Shown: positions 45,201 through 54,541, counted from the first letter of the stretch. The stretch: 64,000 nt of DNA from Thetidibacter halocola (GCF_018224955.1 NZ_JAGTUU010000011.1:1-64000); one strand, 5' to 3'. A program made the numbers and translations. The notes: generated by a model from the letters alone, not told the origin.

Positions 45201-48200
45201 CTGGCAGACGGCGCGCTGCATGGCGGCGCGGGCGAAGACACGCTGATCGGCTCTTCGGCAGGGGAATTGCTGGATGGCGGCGCAGATGCCGACAGCCTGA
45301 TCGGCCATGGCGGCGACGACACCTATCACATCGACACTTCCGGCGACGAGATCGTCGAGATCGCGGGCGAAGGCACCGATACTGCGGTCGTCTTCCTGTC
45401 GACCTTTGCACTGGAGGCAGATGACGACATCGAGGTGATGCAGCTCGACAGCTCGGTGACCGATGGCGACCTGACCGGCAACGCGCTGGACCAGACGCTG
45501 ATCGGCGCCCTGGGCGACGACACGCTGGTGGGCGGCGCCGGGGCGGATGCGCTGATCGGCGGTGCAGGCACCGACCGCGCCAGCTATCGCAACGCCTCCG
45601 CCGCCGTGCTGATCGACCTGACGCTGGTCACGCAGGCGGGCGGCGATGCCGAGGGCGACACCTATACCAGCATCGAGCAGGTCGAGGGCTCGACCCATGA
45701 CGACACGCTGATCGGCGGCACAGGCGATGACGAGTTCTTCGGCCTTGCAGGCAACGACGATCTGCAGGGCGCGGATGGCGCGGACACGCTCTGGGGCGGC
45801 GCGGGCAACGACCTGCTGGATGGCGGTGACGGGGCCGACACGCTGGTCGGCGGCGACGGCGACGACACCTACATGGTGGACAATGCGCTGGAACAGGTGA
45901 CCGAGATCGGCTCCGGCAGCGACCTGGTGATCGCCTCGGTCGACTGGTCGCTGGACACCGCGAGCCAGCAGAACATCGAGGCGCTGACCCTGACGGGCCT
46001 CGCCCGCGTGGGCACCGGCAACGCGCTGGCCAACGTGCTGACCGGCACCGCCGGCGACGACACGCTGGACGGCCTTGCGGGCGCGGACACGATGATCGGC
46101 GGCGCGGGCGACGACCTGTATCGTGTGCAGAATGCCCTCGACCTGGTGACAGACTTTTCGGGCGATGACCGGATAGATCTCTCCTCGGCCGGGACCACCA
46201 GCTATGACATGAGCGTGCAGGCAACGCAGGTCGAGGACCTGCGCGTGATCGACGCCGTCGCCAATGTCGCGATCACCGGCAACGCGCTGGACAACGTGAT
46301 CGAGGGCAATGCCCGCAACGACGTGCTGCGCGGCGGCGACGGCAACGACACGCTGATCGCGGGCGCGGGCGGGCGCGAATTGCTTTACGGCGACGCGGGC
46401 GACGACGACCTGCGCATCGTCTACGCCTCGCGCGGCGATCACCTTTTCGATGGTGGCGCGGGTGATGCCGACATCATGCGGCTGGATTGGTCGGATGCGA
46501 CCTCGAACGTGATCTACAACAACAATTCCAACGGCATCTACTACAACACCTCGGTGACGGCCTATGGCTTCATCAACGCCTATTTCGTCGGGATCGAGGC
46601 CTTCGACCTGCGCTCGGGCACGGGGCGCGACATCCTCTATGGCGGGGTTCTGGACGACACGCTGCATGGCGGCGCGGGCAACGACCGGCTTTTCGCCTCG
46701 CGCGGGCGGGCCGAGATCGAGGGCGGCGATGGCGCCGACTTCGCCTCGGTCACGGTGCGCACGGCGGCGGATGTGGACCTTGGCCTGGATTTCAGCCTGC
46801 GCCTGATCGACACCCAGTCAGCCACGGTCACCGTGAACGCCGGCACCGCGGTCGAGACGCGCTGGCAGGGGATCGAGCAGATCCACCTCTATACCGGCGC
46901 CGGCGACGACCTGCTGGACACCCGCGGCGTCGGGTCGACCGTGAATACCTTCGACATTTCCAACTATTTCTCGTCCGGCGACGGCGACGACACCTATGCG
47001 ACCGACATCCTGTCGCTGGGCTCGGCCAGATTTGTCGCGGGGGCGGGGTTTGACCGGCTGATCCTCGACTGGCGCGACGCCACGTCGACCGTGCTGCACA
47101 ACAGCAACTCCAACGGGGTCTACTACAACACCGCCGTCACCGGCCACGGCTTCATCAACCAGTATTACACCGACATCGAGGAGATCGACATCCGCTCCGG
47201 CGCCGGCGCAGACCAGCTGCGCGCCGTGGGCGGCCGTGACCGGTTCGACGCGGGCGCGGGCAACGACCGCGTCTTCGGCGCAGACAAGGGCGACACGGTG
47301 ATCGCCGGCACCGGCACCGACTGGATCAGCCTGGACCTGCGCTTTGCCGAGGATGAGACCGACCCCGCCGAGGATATCCGCCTGGTCCTGGCCGAGGCGC
47401 AGGAGACCGCCGTCACCTGGTATGCCGGCACGGCGGACGAGACGACCGTGCAGGGTGTGGAACTGATCCACCTCTATACCGGCGCGGGCGACGACAGCCT
47501 GGACCTGCGCGGCATCGCGACGAATTCCGGCACCTTCGGCACCTCGAACCACTTCGAGGCGGGCGCGGGCGACGACAGCTATGCGATCGACCTGATGGCG
47601 CTGGGCTCGGCCAGTTTCATTGCGGGCGAGGGCTATGACCGGCTGCTGATCGACTGGAGCGCGGCGACCAGCACCGTGCTCTACAACAGCAATTCCAACG
47701 GCATCTACTACAACGTCTCGGTCGCGACTTACGGCTTCGTCAACCAGTATTACCGCGACATCGAGGAGATCGACATCCGCTCGGGCTCGGGCGCGGATGA
47801 GCTGCGCGCCGTGGGCGGCCGCGACCGGTTCGAGGCGGCGGCCGGCAACGACCGCGTGTTTGGCGCCGACAAGGGCGACACGGTGCTGGCCGGGACGGGC
47901 AGCGACTGGATCAGCCTGGATCTGCGCTTCGACGCGGGCGAGACCGACCCCGTCGAGGATATCCGCCTGGTCCTGGCCGACATCCAGGGCGCGACGGCGA
48001 CCTTCTACGCCGGAACCGAGAACGAGACGGTGGTCGAGGGCGTCGAGCAGATTCACCTCTATACCGGCGCCGGCGACGACCTGCTGGACACGCGGGGGAT
48101 CGCGTCGGATTCCGACCGGCATATCAAGTCGCATTACTTCGACGCGGGTGACGGCGACGACACCTATGCCACCGACATCCTGTCGCTGGGCTCGGCCAGA

Positions 48201-51200
48201 TTTGTCGCGGGGGCGGGGTTTGACCGGCTGATCCTCGACTGGCGCGACGCCACGTCGACCGTGCTGCACAACAGCAACTCCAACGGGGTCTACTACAACA
48301 CCGCCGTCACCGGCCACGGCTTCATCAACCAGTATTACACCGACATCGAGGAGATCGACATCCGCTCCGGCGCCGGCGCAGACCAGCTGCGCGCCGTGGG
48401 CGGCCGTGACCGGTTCGACGCGGGCGCGGGCAACGACCGCGTCTTCGGCGCAGACAAGGGCGACACGGTGATCGCCGGCACCGGCACCGACTGGATCAGC
48501 CTGGACCTGCGCTTTGCCGAGGATGAGACCGACCCCGCCGAGGATATCCGCCTGGTCCTGGCCGAGGCGCAGGAGACCGCCGTCACCTGGTATGCCGGCA
48601 CGGCGGACGAGACGACCGTGCAGGGTGTGGAACTGATCCACCTCTATACCGGCGCGGGCGACGACAGCCTGGACCTGCGCGGCATCGCGACGAATTCCGG
48701 CACCTTCGGCACCTCGAACCACTTCGAGGCGGGCGCGGGCGACGACAGCTATGCGATCGACCTGATGGCGCTGGGCTCGGCCAGTTTCATTGCGGGCGAG
48801 GGCTATGACCGGCTGCTGATCGACTGGAGCGCGGCGACCAGCACCGTGCTCTACAACAGCAATTCCAACGGCATCTACTACAACGTCTCGGTCGCGACTT
48901 ACGGCTTCGTCAACCAGTATTACCGCGACATCGAGGAGATCGACATCCGCTCGGGCTCGGGCGCGGATGAGCTGCGCGCCGTGGGCGGCCGCGACCGGTT
49001 CGAGGCGGCGGCCGGCAACGACCGCGTGTTTGGCGCCGACAAGGGCGACACGGTGCTGGCCGGGACGGGCAGCGACTGGATCAGCCTGGATCTGCGCTTC
49101 GACGCGGGCGAGACCGACCCCGTCGAGGATATCCGCCTGGTCCTGGCCGACATCCAGGGCGCGACGGCGACCTTCTACGCCGGAACCGAGAACGAGACGG
49201 TGGTCGAGGGCGTCGAGCAGATTCACCTCTATACCGGCGCCGGCGACGACCTGCTGGACACGCGGGGGATCGCGTCGGATTCCGACCGGCATATCAAGTC
49301 GCATTACTTCGACGCGGGTGACGGCGACGACACCTATGCCACCGACATCCTGTCGCTGGGCTCGGCCAGATTTGTCGCGGGGGCGGGGTTTGACCGGCTG
49401 GTCCTCGACTGGCGCGACGCCACGTCGACCGTGCTCCACAACAGCAACTCCAACGGGGTCTACTACAACACCGCCGTCACCGGCCACGGCTTCATCAACC
49501 AGTATTACACCGACATCGAGGAGATCGACATCCGCAGCGGCGCCGGCGCCGACCAGCTGCGCGCCGTGGGCGGCCGTGACCGGTTCGACGCGGGCGCGGG
49601 CAACGACCGCGTCTTCGGCGCCGACAAGGGCGACACGGTGCTGGCCGGGACGGGCAGCGACTGGATCAGCCTGGATCTGCGCTTCGACGCGGGCGAGACC
49701 GACCCCGCCGAGGATATCAGCCTGGTCCTGGCCGAGGCGCAGGAGACCACCGTCACCTGGTATGCCGGCACGGCGGACGAGACGACCGTGCAGGGTGTGG
49801 AACTGATCCACCTCTATACCGGCGCGGGCGACGACCGGCTGGATGTGCGCGGCATCGCGACGAATTCCGGCACCTTCGGCACCTCGAACCACTTCGAGGC
49901 GGGCGCGGGCGACGACACGTTCGCCACCGACCTGATGGCCCTTGGTGATGGCAGTTTCGTCGGTGGAACCGGGCTCGACCGTCTGATCCTGGACTGGCGC
50001 GATGCCACCTCGACCGTGCTCTACAACAGCAATTCCAACGGGGTCTACTACAACACCGCCGTCACCGGCTATGGCTTCGTGAACCAGTATTTCACCGGGG
50101 TCGAGATGTTCACCCTGCTGGGCGGTTCCGCTGCCGATACGCTGAACGGTGCGGCGCTGGACGACGTCCTGTCCGGTGGCGGCGGCAACGACCGGCTAAA
50201 CGCCGGCGATGGCGCCGACAGTGTCGCGGGCGGCACCGGCAACGACACGATCCTGCTGGGCGCGGGCGACGACACCGCGAATGGCGGTGTCGGCAACGAC
50301 ACGATCACCGGCTCGGGTGGAGCCGACCGCAACGTGGCGGTCTATGCCGATGCGCTGAGCGGCATCCTCGTCGAGGCGCTGGCGGATGGCAGCTATCGCC
50401 TGACCACGGCGACCGAGGGCGTGGACATCCTGCGCGACGTTCAGGTCCTGAGGCTGGACGCGGATGGCATCACGGTCGAGATGGCGATCGCCGACGCGGT
50501 CAACACGGCGCCGGTCCTGCCCGAGGACGCCGCCTTTGCTTTCGTCGAGGGCGAGGTCGGCACGCTGTTCACCGCGCTTGCGAACGATCCGCAGGGCCAC
50601 GCACTGACCTATGGATTGTCGGGGCCAGACGCCACCTTCTTCGAGATCGACCCGGCGACCGGCGCGCTGGGCTTTGCGCCGTCGGTCTTCGACGGGCTGA
50701 CGCCCAGCGCAGATGGCGACGGCGTCTACGAGGTGATCGTGACCGCCAGCGACAGTTTGCTGGAGGACGCGCAGGCGCTGAGCATCACCATAAACCCGCC
50801 GAATTTCGTGCCCGAACTGGTGGCGCCGGTCGATCCGCAGAACTGGCTGAACGGTAATGCACACGACCTGTCGCTGGCCAGTGTCTTTACCGATGGTGAT
50901 GGCGAGGCGCTTGTGCTGGCGCTGACGCTCGCCGATGGCTCGGCCCTGCCGCCCTGGCTGGGCTTCAACCCGGCTTCGGGCCTGCTGAGCGCGGATATCC
51001 CGACCGACGTGACCGGCCCCTTCACCCTGCGCCTGAGCGCCACGGACCCGAAGGAAGCCACGACGACAACAGAGTTCGCGATCACCGTGGCGAGCAACCT
51101 GATCACCGCCCTGCCAGAGGGCGGCGCGCTGGACGGGACGGCGCTGAACGACCGGATGCAGGGGCTGGAAGGCAATGACAGCTTCCAAGCGCTGGGGGGC

Positions 51201-51950
51201 GACGACTGGCTGGATGGCGGCGATGCGGCGGACCTGCTGGATGGCGGCGCGGGCGACGACACGATCCTGGGCGGGCTTGGCGGCGATACGATGCTGGGCG
51301 ATGCCGGGCGGGACAGCCTCGAGGGCGAACGCGGCAATGACGTGATGAATGGCGGAACCCAGGCGGATATGCTGATCGGCGGCAACGGCAACGATACGCT
51401 GATCGGCGGCTATGGCGCGGACAGCCTGCTGGGCTCGAACGGTAACGACCTGCTGCGCGGCGACGACGGGGCCGACATTCTGATCGGCGGCAATGGCAAC
51501 GACCGCCTCGTGGGTCTCGACGGCAACGACGCCATGACAGGCGGTTCCGGCGGCGACCGGCTGTATGGCGGTCGCAACAACGACGACCTGCATGGTGGCT
51601 TTGGCAACGACCTGCTGGGCGGCGGCGTGGGCGACGACACGCTGAACGGCGGCGGAAACAACGACCGGCTGACCGGCGGCGCCGGCGGCGATTCCTTTGT
51701 CTTCGACACGGCGAATTTCGGCGACGACACGATCGCCGACTTCACCCCGCATGCCGTGGGCGCAGAGGCCGACCGTCTGCATTTCGGTGGAGGCTTTGCC
51801 GAAGTGGGCGATGCCGCTGGCTTCATCGCCGCATCGACGCAGGTCGGCACGGACGTGGTCTATGACCTGAACGGCGACGGGGTGAACCGGATCGTGCTGA
51901 CCGGTGTCACACTGACAGATCTGGCGGCGGACGATTTCCGCTTCTTCTGA
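42282..51950 (+). CDS. giant RTX (hemolysin-type calcium-binding) secreted protein
   Basis: A 3222-residue acidic protein with no Sec signal, typical of type I secretion substrates. Residues 1-740 are a non-RTX region with two EF-hand-like loops, DANNDGKLRLSE (near 207) and DRTGDGKINLLD (near 337). RTX nonapeptide blocks (GGxGxDxLx) run from about 745 to 1390. Six 195-residue modules, partly identical at DNA level, follow to about 2600. Another RTX block, a cadherin-like domain (about 2739-2830), an Ig-like putative domain (about 2840-2945) and a third RTX block (about 2950-3140) come next. The C-terminus ends DLAADDFRFF, like type I secretion signals. The ATG at 42282 follows a weak AAGG site. 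No ABC exporter or TolC gene is near. Adhesin or surface-layer roles are possible. Confidence 0.9.
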   Translation: MTITQAQIDSLSSGADTALAVLDAAWRAQALAEALPLIGDGFGDSVNDATGAVADLRTALLSGLSTLSDAATYTAAELETALANALANRGLSGIVVSASEGTGGITLTIAAAASATAAVALAGDLALPGLALDVSGSATLAASAGMALTLGLDETGFFIGTGGASGLDLSLDASAISFNASATLGILGFSVADAGSDLDLDFSIDLTDANNDGKLRLSELSSDFLNVTMSGTSDLVVDLAADFGTGALPSVSATLDVDWDFANATVNPGDQNLSFGGLPTVVLRDVTLDLGSFLEDVVLPVLDAIQPILEPIGIALDVLTADITMLKLLPDWETLLDRTGDGKINLLDLLKLADDALDLGPVFDFVDLAQSLTDWAQFLGSVNLSEIGLNFGDYALGAGLDIRDFALDLANANIPLTSAAETLSGILDTISGGNWDGSGGGKAILAEMAGSPAFSLPLLEDPSQIIALLFGGDADLVEIDFPDITLSAGGDSLIQIPVFPGINVTLGGSVSAAFDLAFGYSTRGLLAPGATALDALNGLYVIDGEGAEATLSASIYLGGTLDALIASLYGGGDVTGTIELDIADSLQGTPGRLYYDEFLAALTTNPFSLFDASGSITAGLSIAARILGGDVFRLDSPRLTLAEFNFTGRAALTAADDPLGLADPSGGFLLLNIGGRADQRLVGSATDGAELVYLADSGGGTVTVIIDGYSGTYDAGSRIEGAAGAFDDQLVLAETLTVAAQLSGEAGNDLLAGGAGDDTLLGGTGDDTFFGRAGDDSLSGGDGADLFYGGAGADTIAGGDGEDMVSYVFSGTGVSVDLGNGTGLFGTAQGDVLSGIEVLQGSYHADTLAGSSDADMIIGLEGDDAISGAVGDDVLLGSTGADTLDGGSGADTMVGAAGDDVYFVDDAGDVVDENRYGEILSGDVGGHDEVRASIDWSIATGTQAAIEDLTLIGSAVVGTGNAGANVLTANALGLADGALHGGAGEDTLIGSSAGELLDGGADADSLIGHGGDDTYHIDTSGDEIVEIAGEGTDTAVVFLSTFALEADDDIEVMQLDSSVTDGDLTGNALDQTLIGALGDDTLVGGAGADALIGGAGTDRASYRNASAAVLIDLTLVTQAGGDAEGDTYTSIEQVEGSTHDDTLIGGTGDDEFFGLAGNDDLQGADGADTLWGGAGNDLLDGGDGADTLVGGDGDDTYMVDNALEQVTEIGSGSDLVIASVDWSLDTASQQNIEALTLTGLARVGTGNALANVLTGTAGDDTLDGLAGADTMIGGAGDDLYRVQNALDLVTDFSGDDRIDLSSAGTTSYDMSVQATQVEDLRVIDAVANVAITGNALDNVIEGNARNDVLRGGDGNDTLIAGAGGRELLYGDAGDDDLRIVYASRGDHLFDGGAGDADIMRLDWSDATSNVIYNNNSNGIYYNTSVTAYGFINAYFVGIEAFDLRSGTGRDILYGGVLDDTLHGGAGNDRLFASRGRAEIEGGDGADFASVTVRTAADVDLGLDFSLRLIDTQSATVTVNAGTAVETRWQGIEQIHLYTGAGDDLLDTRGVGSTVNTFDISNYFSSGDGDDTYATDILSLGSARFVAGAGFDRLILDWRDATSTVLHNSNSNGVYYNTAVTGHGFINQYYTDIEEIDIRSGAGADQLRAVGGRDRFDAGAGNDRVFGADKGDTVIAGTGTDWISLDLRFAEDETDPAEDIRLVLAEAQETAVTWYAGTADETTVQGVELIHLYTGAGDDSLDLRGIATNSGTFGTSNHFEAGAGDDSYAIDLMALGSASFIAGEGYDRLLIDWSAATSTVLYNSNSNGIYYNVSVATYGFVNQYYRDIEEIDIRSGSGADELRAVGGRDRFEAAAGNDRVFGADKGDTVLAGTGSDWISLDLRFDAGETDPVEDIRLVLADIQGATATFYAGTENETVVEGVEQIHLYTGAGDDLLDTRGIASDSDRHIKSHYFDAGDGDDTYATDILSLGSARFVAGAGFDRLILDWRDATSTVLHNSNSNGVYYNTAVTGHGFINQYYTDIEEIDIRSGAGADQLRAVGGRDRFDAGAGNDRVFGADKGDTVIAGTGTDWISLDLRFAEDETDPAEDIRLVLAEAQETAVTWYAGTADETTVQGVELIHLYTGAGDDSLDLRGIATNSGTFGTSNHFEAGAGDDSYAIDLMALGSASFIAGEGYDRLLIDWSAATSTVLYNSNSNGIYYNVSVATYGFVNQYYRDIEEIDIRSGSGADELRAVGGRDRFEAAAGNDRVFGADKGDTVLAGTGSDWISLDLRFDAGETDPVEDIRLVLADIQGATATFYAGTENETVVEGVEQIHLYTGAGDDLLDTRGIASDSDRHIKSHYFDAGDGDDTYATDILSLGSARFVAGAGFDRLVLDWRDATSTVLHNSNSNGVYYNTAVTGHGFINQYYTDIEEIDIRSGAGADQLRAVGGRDRFDAGAGNDRVFGADKGDTVLAGTGSDWISLDLRFDAGETDPAEDISLVLAEAQETTVTWYAGTADETTVQGVELIHLYTGAGDDRLDVRGIATNSGTFGTSNHFEAGAGDDTFATDLMALGDGSFVGGTGLDRLILDWRDATSTVLYNSNSNGVYYNTAVTGYGFVNQYFTGVEMFTLLGGSAADTLNGAALDDVLSGGGGNDRLNAGDGADSVAGGTGNDTILLGAGDDTANGGVGNDTITGSGGADRNVAVYADALSGILVEALADGSYRLTTATEGVDILRDVQVLRLDADGITVEMAIADAVNTAPVLPEDAAFAFVEGEVGTLFTALANDPQGHALTYGLSGPDATFFEIDPATGALGFAPSVFDGLTPSADGDGVYEVIVTASDSLLEDAQALSITINPPNFVPELVAPVDPQNWLNGNAHDLSLASVFTDGDGEALVLALTLADGSALPPWLGFNPASGLLSADIPTDVTGPFTLRLSATDPKEATTTTEFAITVASNLITALPEGGALDGTALNDRMQGLEGNDSFQALGGDDWLDGGDAADLLDGGAGDDTILGGLGGDTMLGDAGRDSLEGERGNDVMNGGTQADMLIGGNGNDTLIGGYGADSLLGSNGNDLLRGDDGADILIGGNGNDRLVGLDGNDAMTGGSGGDRLYGGRNNDDLHGGFGNDLLGGGVGDDTLNGGGNNDRLTGGAGGDSFVFDTANFGDDTIADFTPHAVGAEADRLHFGGGFAEVGDAAGFIAASTQVGTDVVYDLNGDGVNRIVLTGVTLTDLAADDFRFF
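47001..49400 (+). repeat. perfect tandem duplication inside the RTX gene (1170-nt period)
   Basis: Bases 47001-48230 and 48171-49400 are identical over 1230 nt at a shift of 1170 nt. The first difference on the left is G at 47000 against C at 48170, and on the right A at 48231 against G at 49401. The unit is 390 codons, itself made of two related 195-codon modules of type A and type B. Silent sites are identical too, so the duplication is very recent, or recently homogenised. Confidence 0.95.
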
Positions 51951-51955
51951 CGGGT

Positions 51956-51981
51956 GGCAGGGGGCGCATCCGCCCCCTGCC
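51956..51981. terminator. bidirectional terminator between RTX and ggt
   Basis: GGCAGGGGGCG (51956-51966) pairs perfectly with CGCCCCCTGCC (51971-51981) over 11 bp with loop CATC. It fills the 37-nt gap between two convergent genes and can serve both strands. Confidence 0.75.
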
Positions 51982-51987
51982 CCGATT

Positions 51988-53583
51988 TCAGAAGCCCACG
52001 GCCTGGCCGTCCTTGCGCGGCTCGGACCCGCCGGCATATCCGCCGCTCTCCAGCCGGTGGATCAGTTGGGCGCCGCCAAAGCCGAAGGCGTTGTCCGGCG
52101 CTTCCTCGGACAGGTCGTGGCCCATGGCGCGCAGCGTGTCCTTGGTGTCGGCGGGCAGCGTCGTCTCGCAGGCGACGCCCAGGCCATCTGTCACGCGCCA
52201 GCGCGGCGCATCTGCCGCCATCTGCGGATCCTGCCCCCAGAGCTGCGTGCGCAGCGTCATTTGCAGATGGCCCTGCGCCTGCATCGGGCCGCCCATCACG
52301 CCAAAGCTCATCAGCGGGCTGTCGCCTTTCATCAGGAAGGCCGGGATGATCGTGTGATAGGGTCGCTTGCCCGGCGCCACCACGTTCTGGCTGGACGGGT
52401 CCAGCGAGAAGCCCGCGCCACGGTTCTGCAACGCGATCCCCGTTCCCGGCACCACCACGCCCGAGCCGAAGCCGGCATAGTTCGACTGGATGTAGGATAC
52501 CATCATGCCATCGGCATCGGCGGCGGTGAGGTAGACGGTGCCGCCCTGCTTCGGCGCGCCGGCGCCGAAATTCGTGGCCTTCGTGCGATCGATCAGCTTT
52601 GCCCGCCCGGCGAGGTAGCCGTCGTCAAGCAGATCCTGCACCCGGACATCGGTCATGTACTCGATATCGGCAACATAGGCCTCGGCGTCGCGCAGGGCGA
52701 GTTTCATCGCCTCGATCTGCAGGTGGAAGGCGCGCGGGTCGTCGGCATCCAGATCGCGGATTTCCGTCTGGTCGAGGATACCCAGCGCCATCAGCGCCGC
52801 GATCCCCTGCCCGTTCGGCGGGATTTCATGCAAGCTGACATCATCGAAAGACCGCGAGATCGTGCCGCACCAGTCCGCCTTGTGCGCCGCCATGTCCGAG
52901 ACGCGCAGCGCCGCGCCGTGCTCTTTCGCGAAGGCTTCGATGGCCTCGGCCAGTTCGCCCTCGTAGAAGGCGCGGCCCTTTGTTTCCGCGATCAGGCGCA
53001 GGGTGCGTGCCTGCTCCGGACTGCGGAACCGCTCACCCGCCCTCGGCGCACGCCCCCCCGGCATGAAGTGCGCCGCGAACCCGGGCTGGTCCTTCAACTG
53101 CTCGGCGCCCTTTTCCCACAGGGCAGCAATGACCGGGGAAACCGGGAAACCGCCCTCGGCATAGCGGATCGCGGGTTCGAAAAGGTCGGCGAAGGGCAGC
53201 TTGCCGAAGCGCTCCGACAGCGCCACCCAGGCCGAGACCGCGCCCGGCACCGTTACGCTTTCCCAACCGCGGAAGGGGATCGCCTGTTGGCCGGCGAAGC
53301 GCTCGGGCGTCCAGCCCGCGGGCGACCGGCCCGAGGCGTTCAACCCGTGCAGCTCCTTGCCGTCCCACAGGATGCAGAAGGCGTCAGAGCCAAGGCCATT
53401 GCCGGTGGGTTCCACCACCGTCAGTGTGATGGCGGTGGCGATGGCGGCGTCGACCGCGTTGCCGCCCCGGGCCAGCATGGAAAGACCCGCCTGCGCCGCC
53501 AGCGGCTGCGAGGTGGCGACCATGTTGTCGGCCAGGACCGAGGATCGGCGTGACGGATAGTGATGCGTTGCGCGCAGTTTCAT
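51988..53583 (-). CDS. gamma-glutamyltransferase family protein, YwrD-like, without signal peptide
   Basis: A 531-residue Ntn-hydrolase of the gamma-glutamyltranspeptidase family, which transfers or hydrolyses gamma-glutamyl groups and self-cleaves at a threonine. The predicted nucleophile is T349 in GGTVYLTAADADG. The residue after it is V rather than the T of E. coli Ggt (TTH), resembling YwrD-type members. N-terminal features include GGNAVDAAIATAITLTVVEPTGNGLGSD; GGPMQAQGHLQM is C-terminal. The protein starts MKLRATHHYPSRRSS with no signal peptide, so it is probably cytoplasmic, unlike periplasmic Ggt. The DUF1028 gene lies upstream on the same strand, 19 nt away. Confidence 0.9.
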   Translation of the reverse strand: MKLRATHHYPSRRSSVLADNMVATSQPLAAQAGLSMLARGGNAVDAAIATAITLTVVEPTGNGLGSDAFCILWDGKELHGLNASGRSPAGWTPERFAGQQAIPFRGWESVTVPGAVSAWVALSERFGKLPFADLFEPAIRYAEGGFPVSPVIAALWEKGAEQLKDQPGFAAHFMPGGRAPRAGERFRSPEQARTLRLIAETKGRAFYEGELAEAIEAFAKEHGAALRVSDMAAHKADWCGTISRSFDDVSLHEIPPNGQGIAALMALGILDQTEIRDLDADDPRAFHLQIEAMKLALRDAEAYVADIEYMTDVRVQDLLDDGYLAGRAKLIDRTKATNFGAGAPKQGGTVYLTAADADGMMVSYIQSNYAGFGSGVVVPGTGIALQNRGAGFSLDPSSQNVVAPGKRPYHTIIPAFLMKGDSPLMSFGVMGGPMQAQGHLQMTLRTQLWGQDPQMAADAPRWRVTDGLGVACETTLPADTKDTLRAMGHDLSEEAPDNAFGFGGAQLIHRLESGGYAGGSEPRKDGQAVGF

Positions 53584-53602
53584 GGGCGTCCCTGTTCCTT
53601 TT

Positions 53603-54352
53603 TCAGTCTGTCGTCGTGGCGAAGGAGCGCGAGGCGATCCCGCGCGCGGCCCGGTCTGCTTCGGACTTGGCGATGGCTTCGTCAAGCGGCCGGCGATCCA
53701 CCATGCCAGAGAAATTCTCGACGGTGGGCATCGCCGTGCGGAAGATCGTGTAGCGTTCCTCGGCCACGTCCATCAGGCGGCGCAGTTCCGCCAGCGGATC
53801 GGCATGGTCGTCCACCCGCAGGTCGAGCGCCGCATAGGGCTGGCCGGCATGGACCCGCAGACCGGCGGCCTGCCGCCCGCGCTTGTCGCCGCCGGCGCGC
53901 TCACCCGCCTCCATCGCGGTCAGCAGGCGCTGCGCCAAGGGCTGGTCCTCGGCCGCGACGAAGGCGGCAAGCGTGTCTTGGACCACCGCGGACCCCGCCA
54001 GCATGTTGCCCGCGACCGAGACGTTCGGTGCCTGCGCATGGCCCGCCCAGGGCACGCAACCCGCACCGGTATGCTGGGCGATTCGCCCGTCCGGACCGAT
54101 CATGTGCGCCTGCCGGATCTGCTGGCCGCCGTCGCGGGCGACGAGATCGTCGAGAATGGCCTGAGGGTTCTCGCCGGCGGTCAGGCGCTGCAGCCCCTCG
54201 ATTCCCCAGAGCGGATTGACGAAGGCCTGGCTGGCCATGGCCGCGGTCGGTCCGACATGCGGCACCATCGCGCCACAGGCGAAAAAGCGGCTGGCTACCG
54301 CGATCCCGACCTCGCCTGTGCGCGGATCCCGCGCCACGATCGAATAGGTCAT
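53603..54352 (-). CDS. DUF1028 family protein
   Basis: A 249-residue protein beginning MTYSIVARDPRTGEVGIAVASRFFACG, the hallmark of the DUF1028 family. This family is thought to have an Ntn-hydrolase-like fold; threonine 2 would be the candidate N-terminal nucleophile after methionine removal. Other conserved parts are GPTAAMASQAFVNPLWGIEGL and VAGNMLAGSAVVQDTL. The start at 54352 is set by the conserved N-terminus and a GGAGGGGGGACCA site. It is the first gene of a two-gene operon with the gamma-glutamyltransferase and is divergent from a peptide importer, suggesting a role in peptide or amide hydrolysis. Function is otherwise unknown. Confidence 0.87.
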   Translation of the reverse strand: MTYSIVARDPRTGEVGIAVASRFFACGAMVPHVGPTAAMASQAFVNPLWGIEGLQRLTAGENPQAILDDLVARDGGQQIRQAHMIGPDGRIAQHTGAGCVPWAGHAQAPNVSVAGNMLAGSAVVQDTLAAFVAAEDQPLAQRLLTAMEAGERAGGDKRGRQAAGLRVHAGQPYAALDLRVDDHADPLAELRRLMDVAEERYTIFRTAMPTVENFSGMVDRRPLDEAIAKSEADRAARGIASRSFATTTD

Positions 54353-54541
54353 TGGTCCCCCCTCCATTTGTTGCGTGGCCCCGCTGCCGCGCTGGGCTGG
54401 ACGTGGTCCGAACCCGTCTGTCAGACAAGCGCCCGCTGCTGCCCCAGGGTTAACCGGGCGGACATTGCCCATTTTTCAGTCACCGATCACGATACGCGCC
54501 ACAAGGCGCACAATCTTTCATCAAAAAACGCTGGCGCAAGT

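Noticed and set aside
46818-49892. A 1024-codon minus-strand frame with strong internal repeats opposite the RTX gene
   Set aside because: Its repeats mirror those of the RTX coding strand. The RTX frame has the known motifs and domain order, so this is a shadow.
47001-49925. Regular repeats that might suggest a CRISPR array or satellite DNA
   Set aside because: The period of 585/1170 nt is far too long for CRISPR, there are no unique spacers, and the repeat stays in frame within one protein.
54448-54455. GGTTAACC as a CtrA site before the peptide importer
   Set aside because: Only one half-site is present; no second TTAA-like half lies at the required 7-nt spacing.
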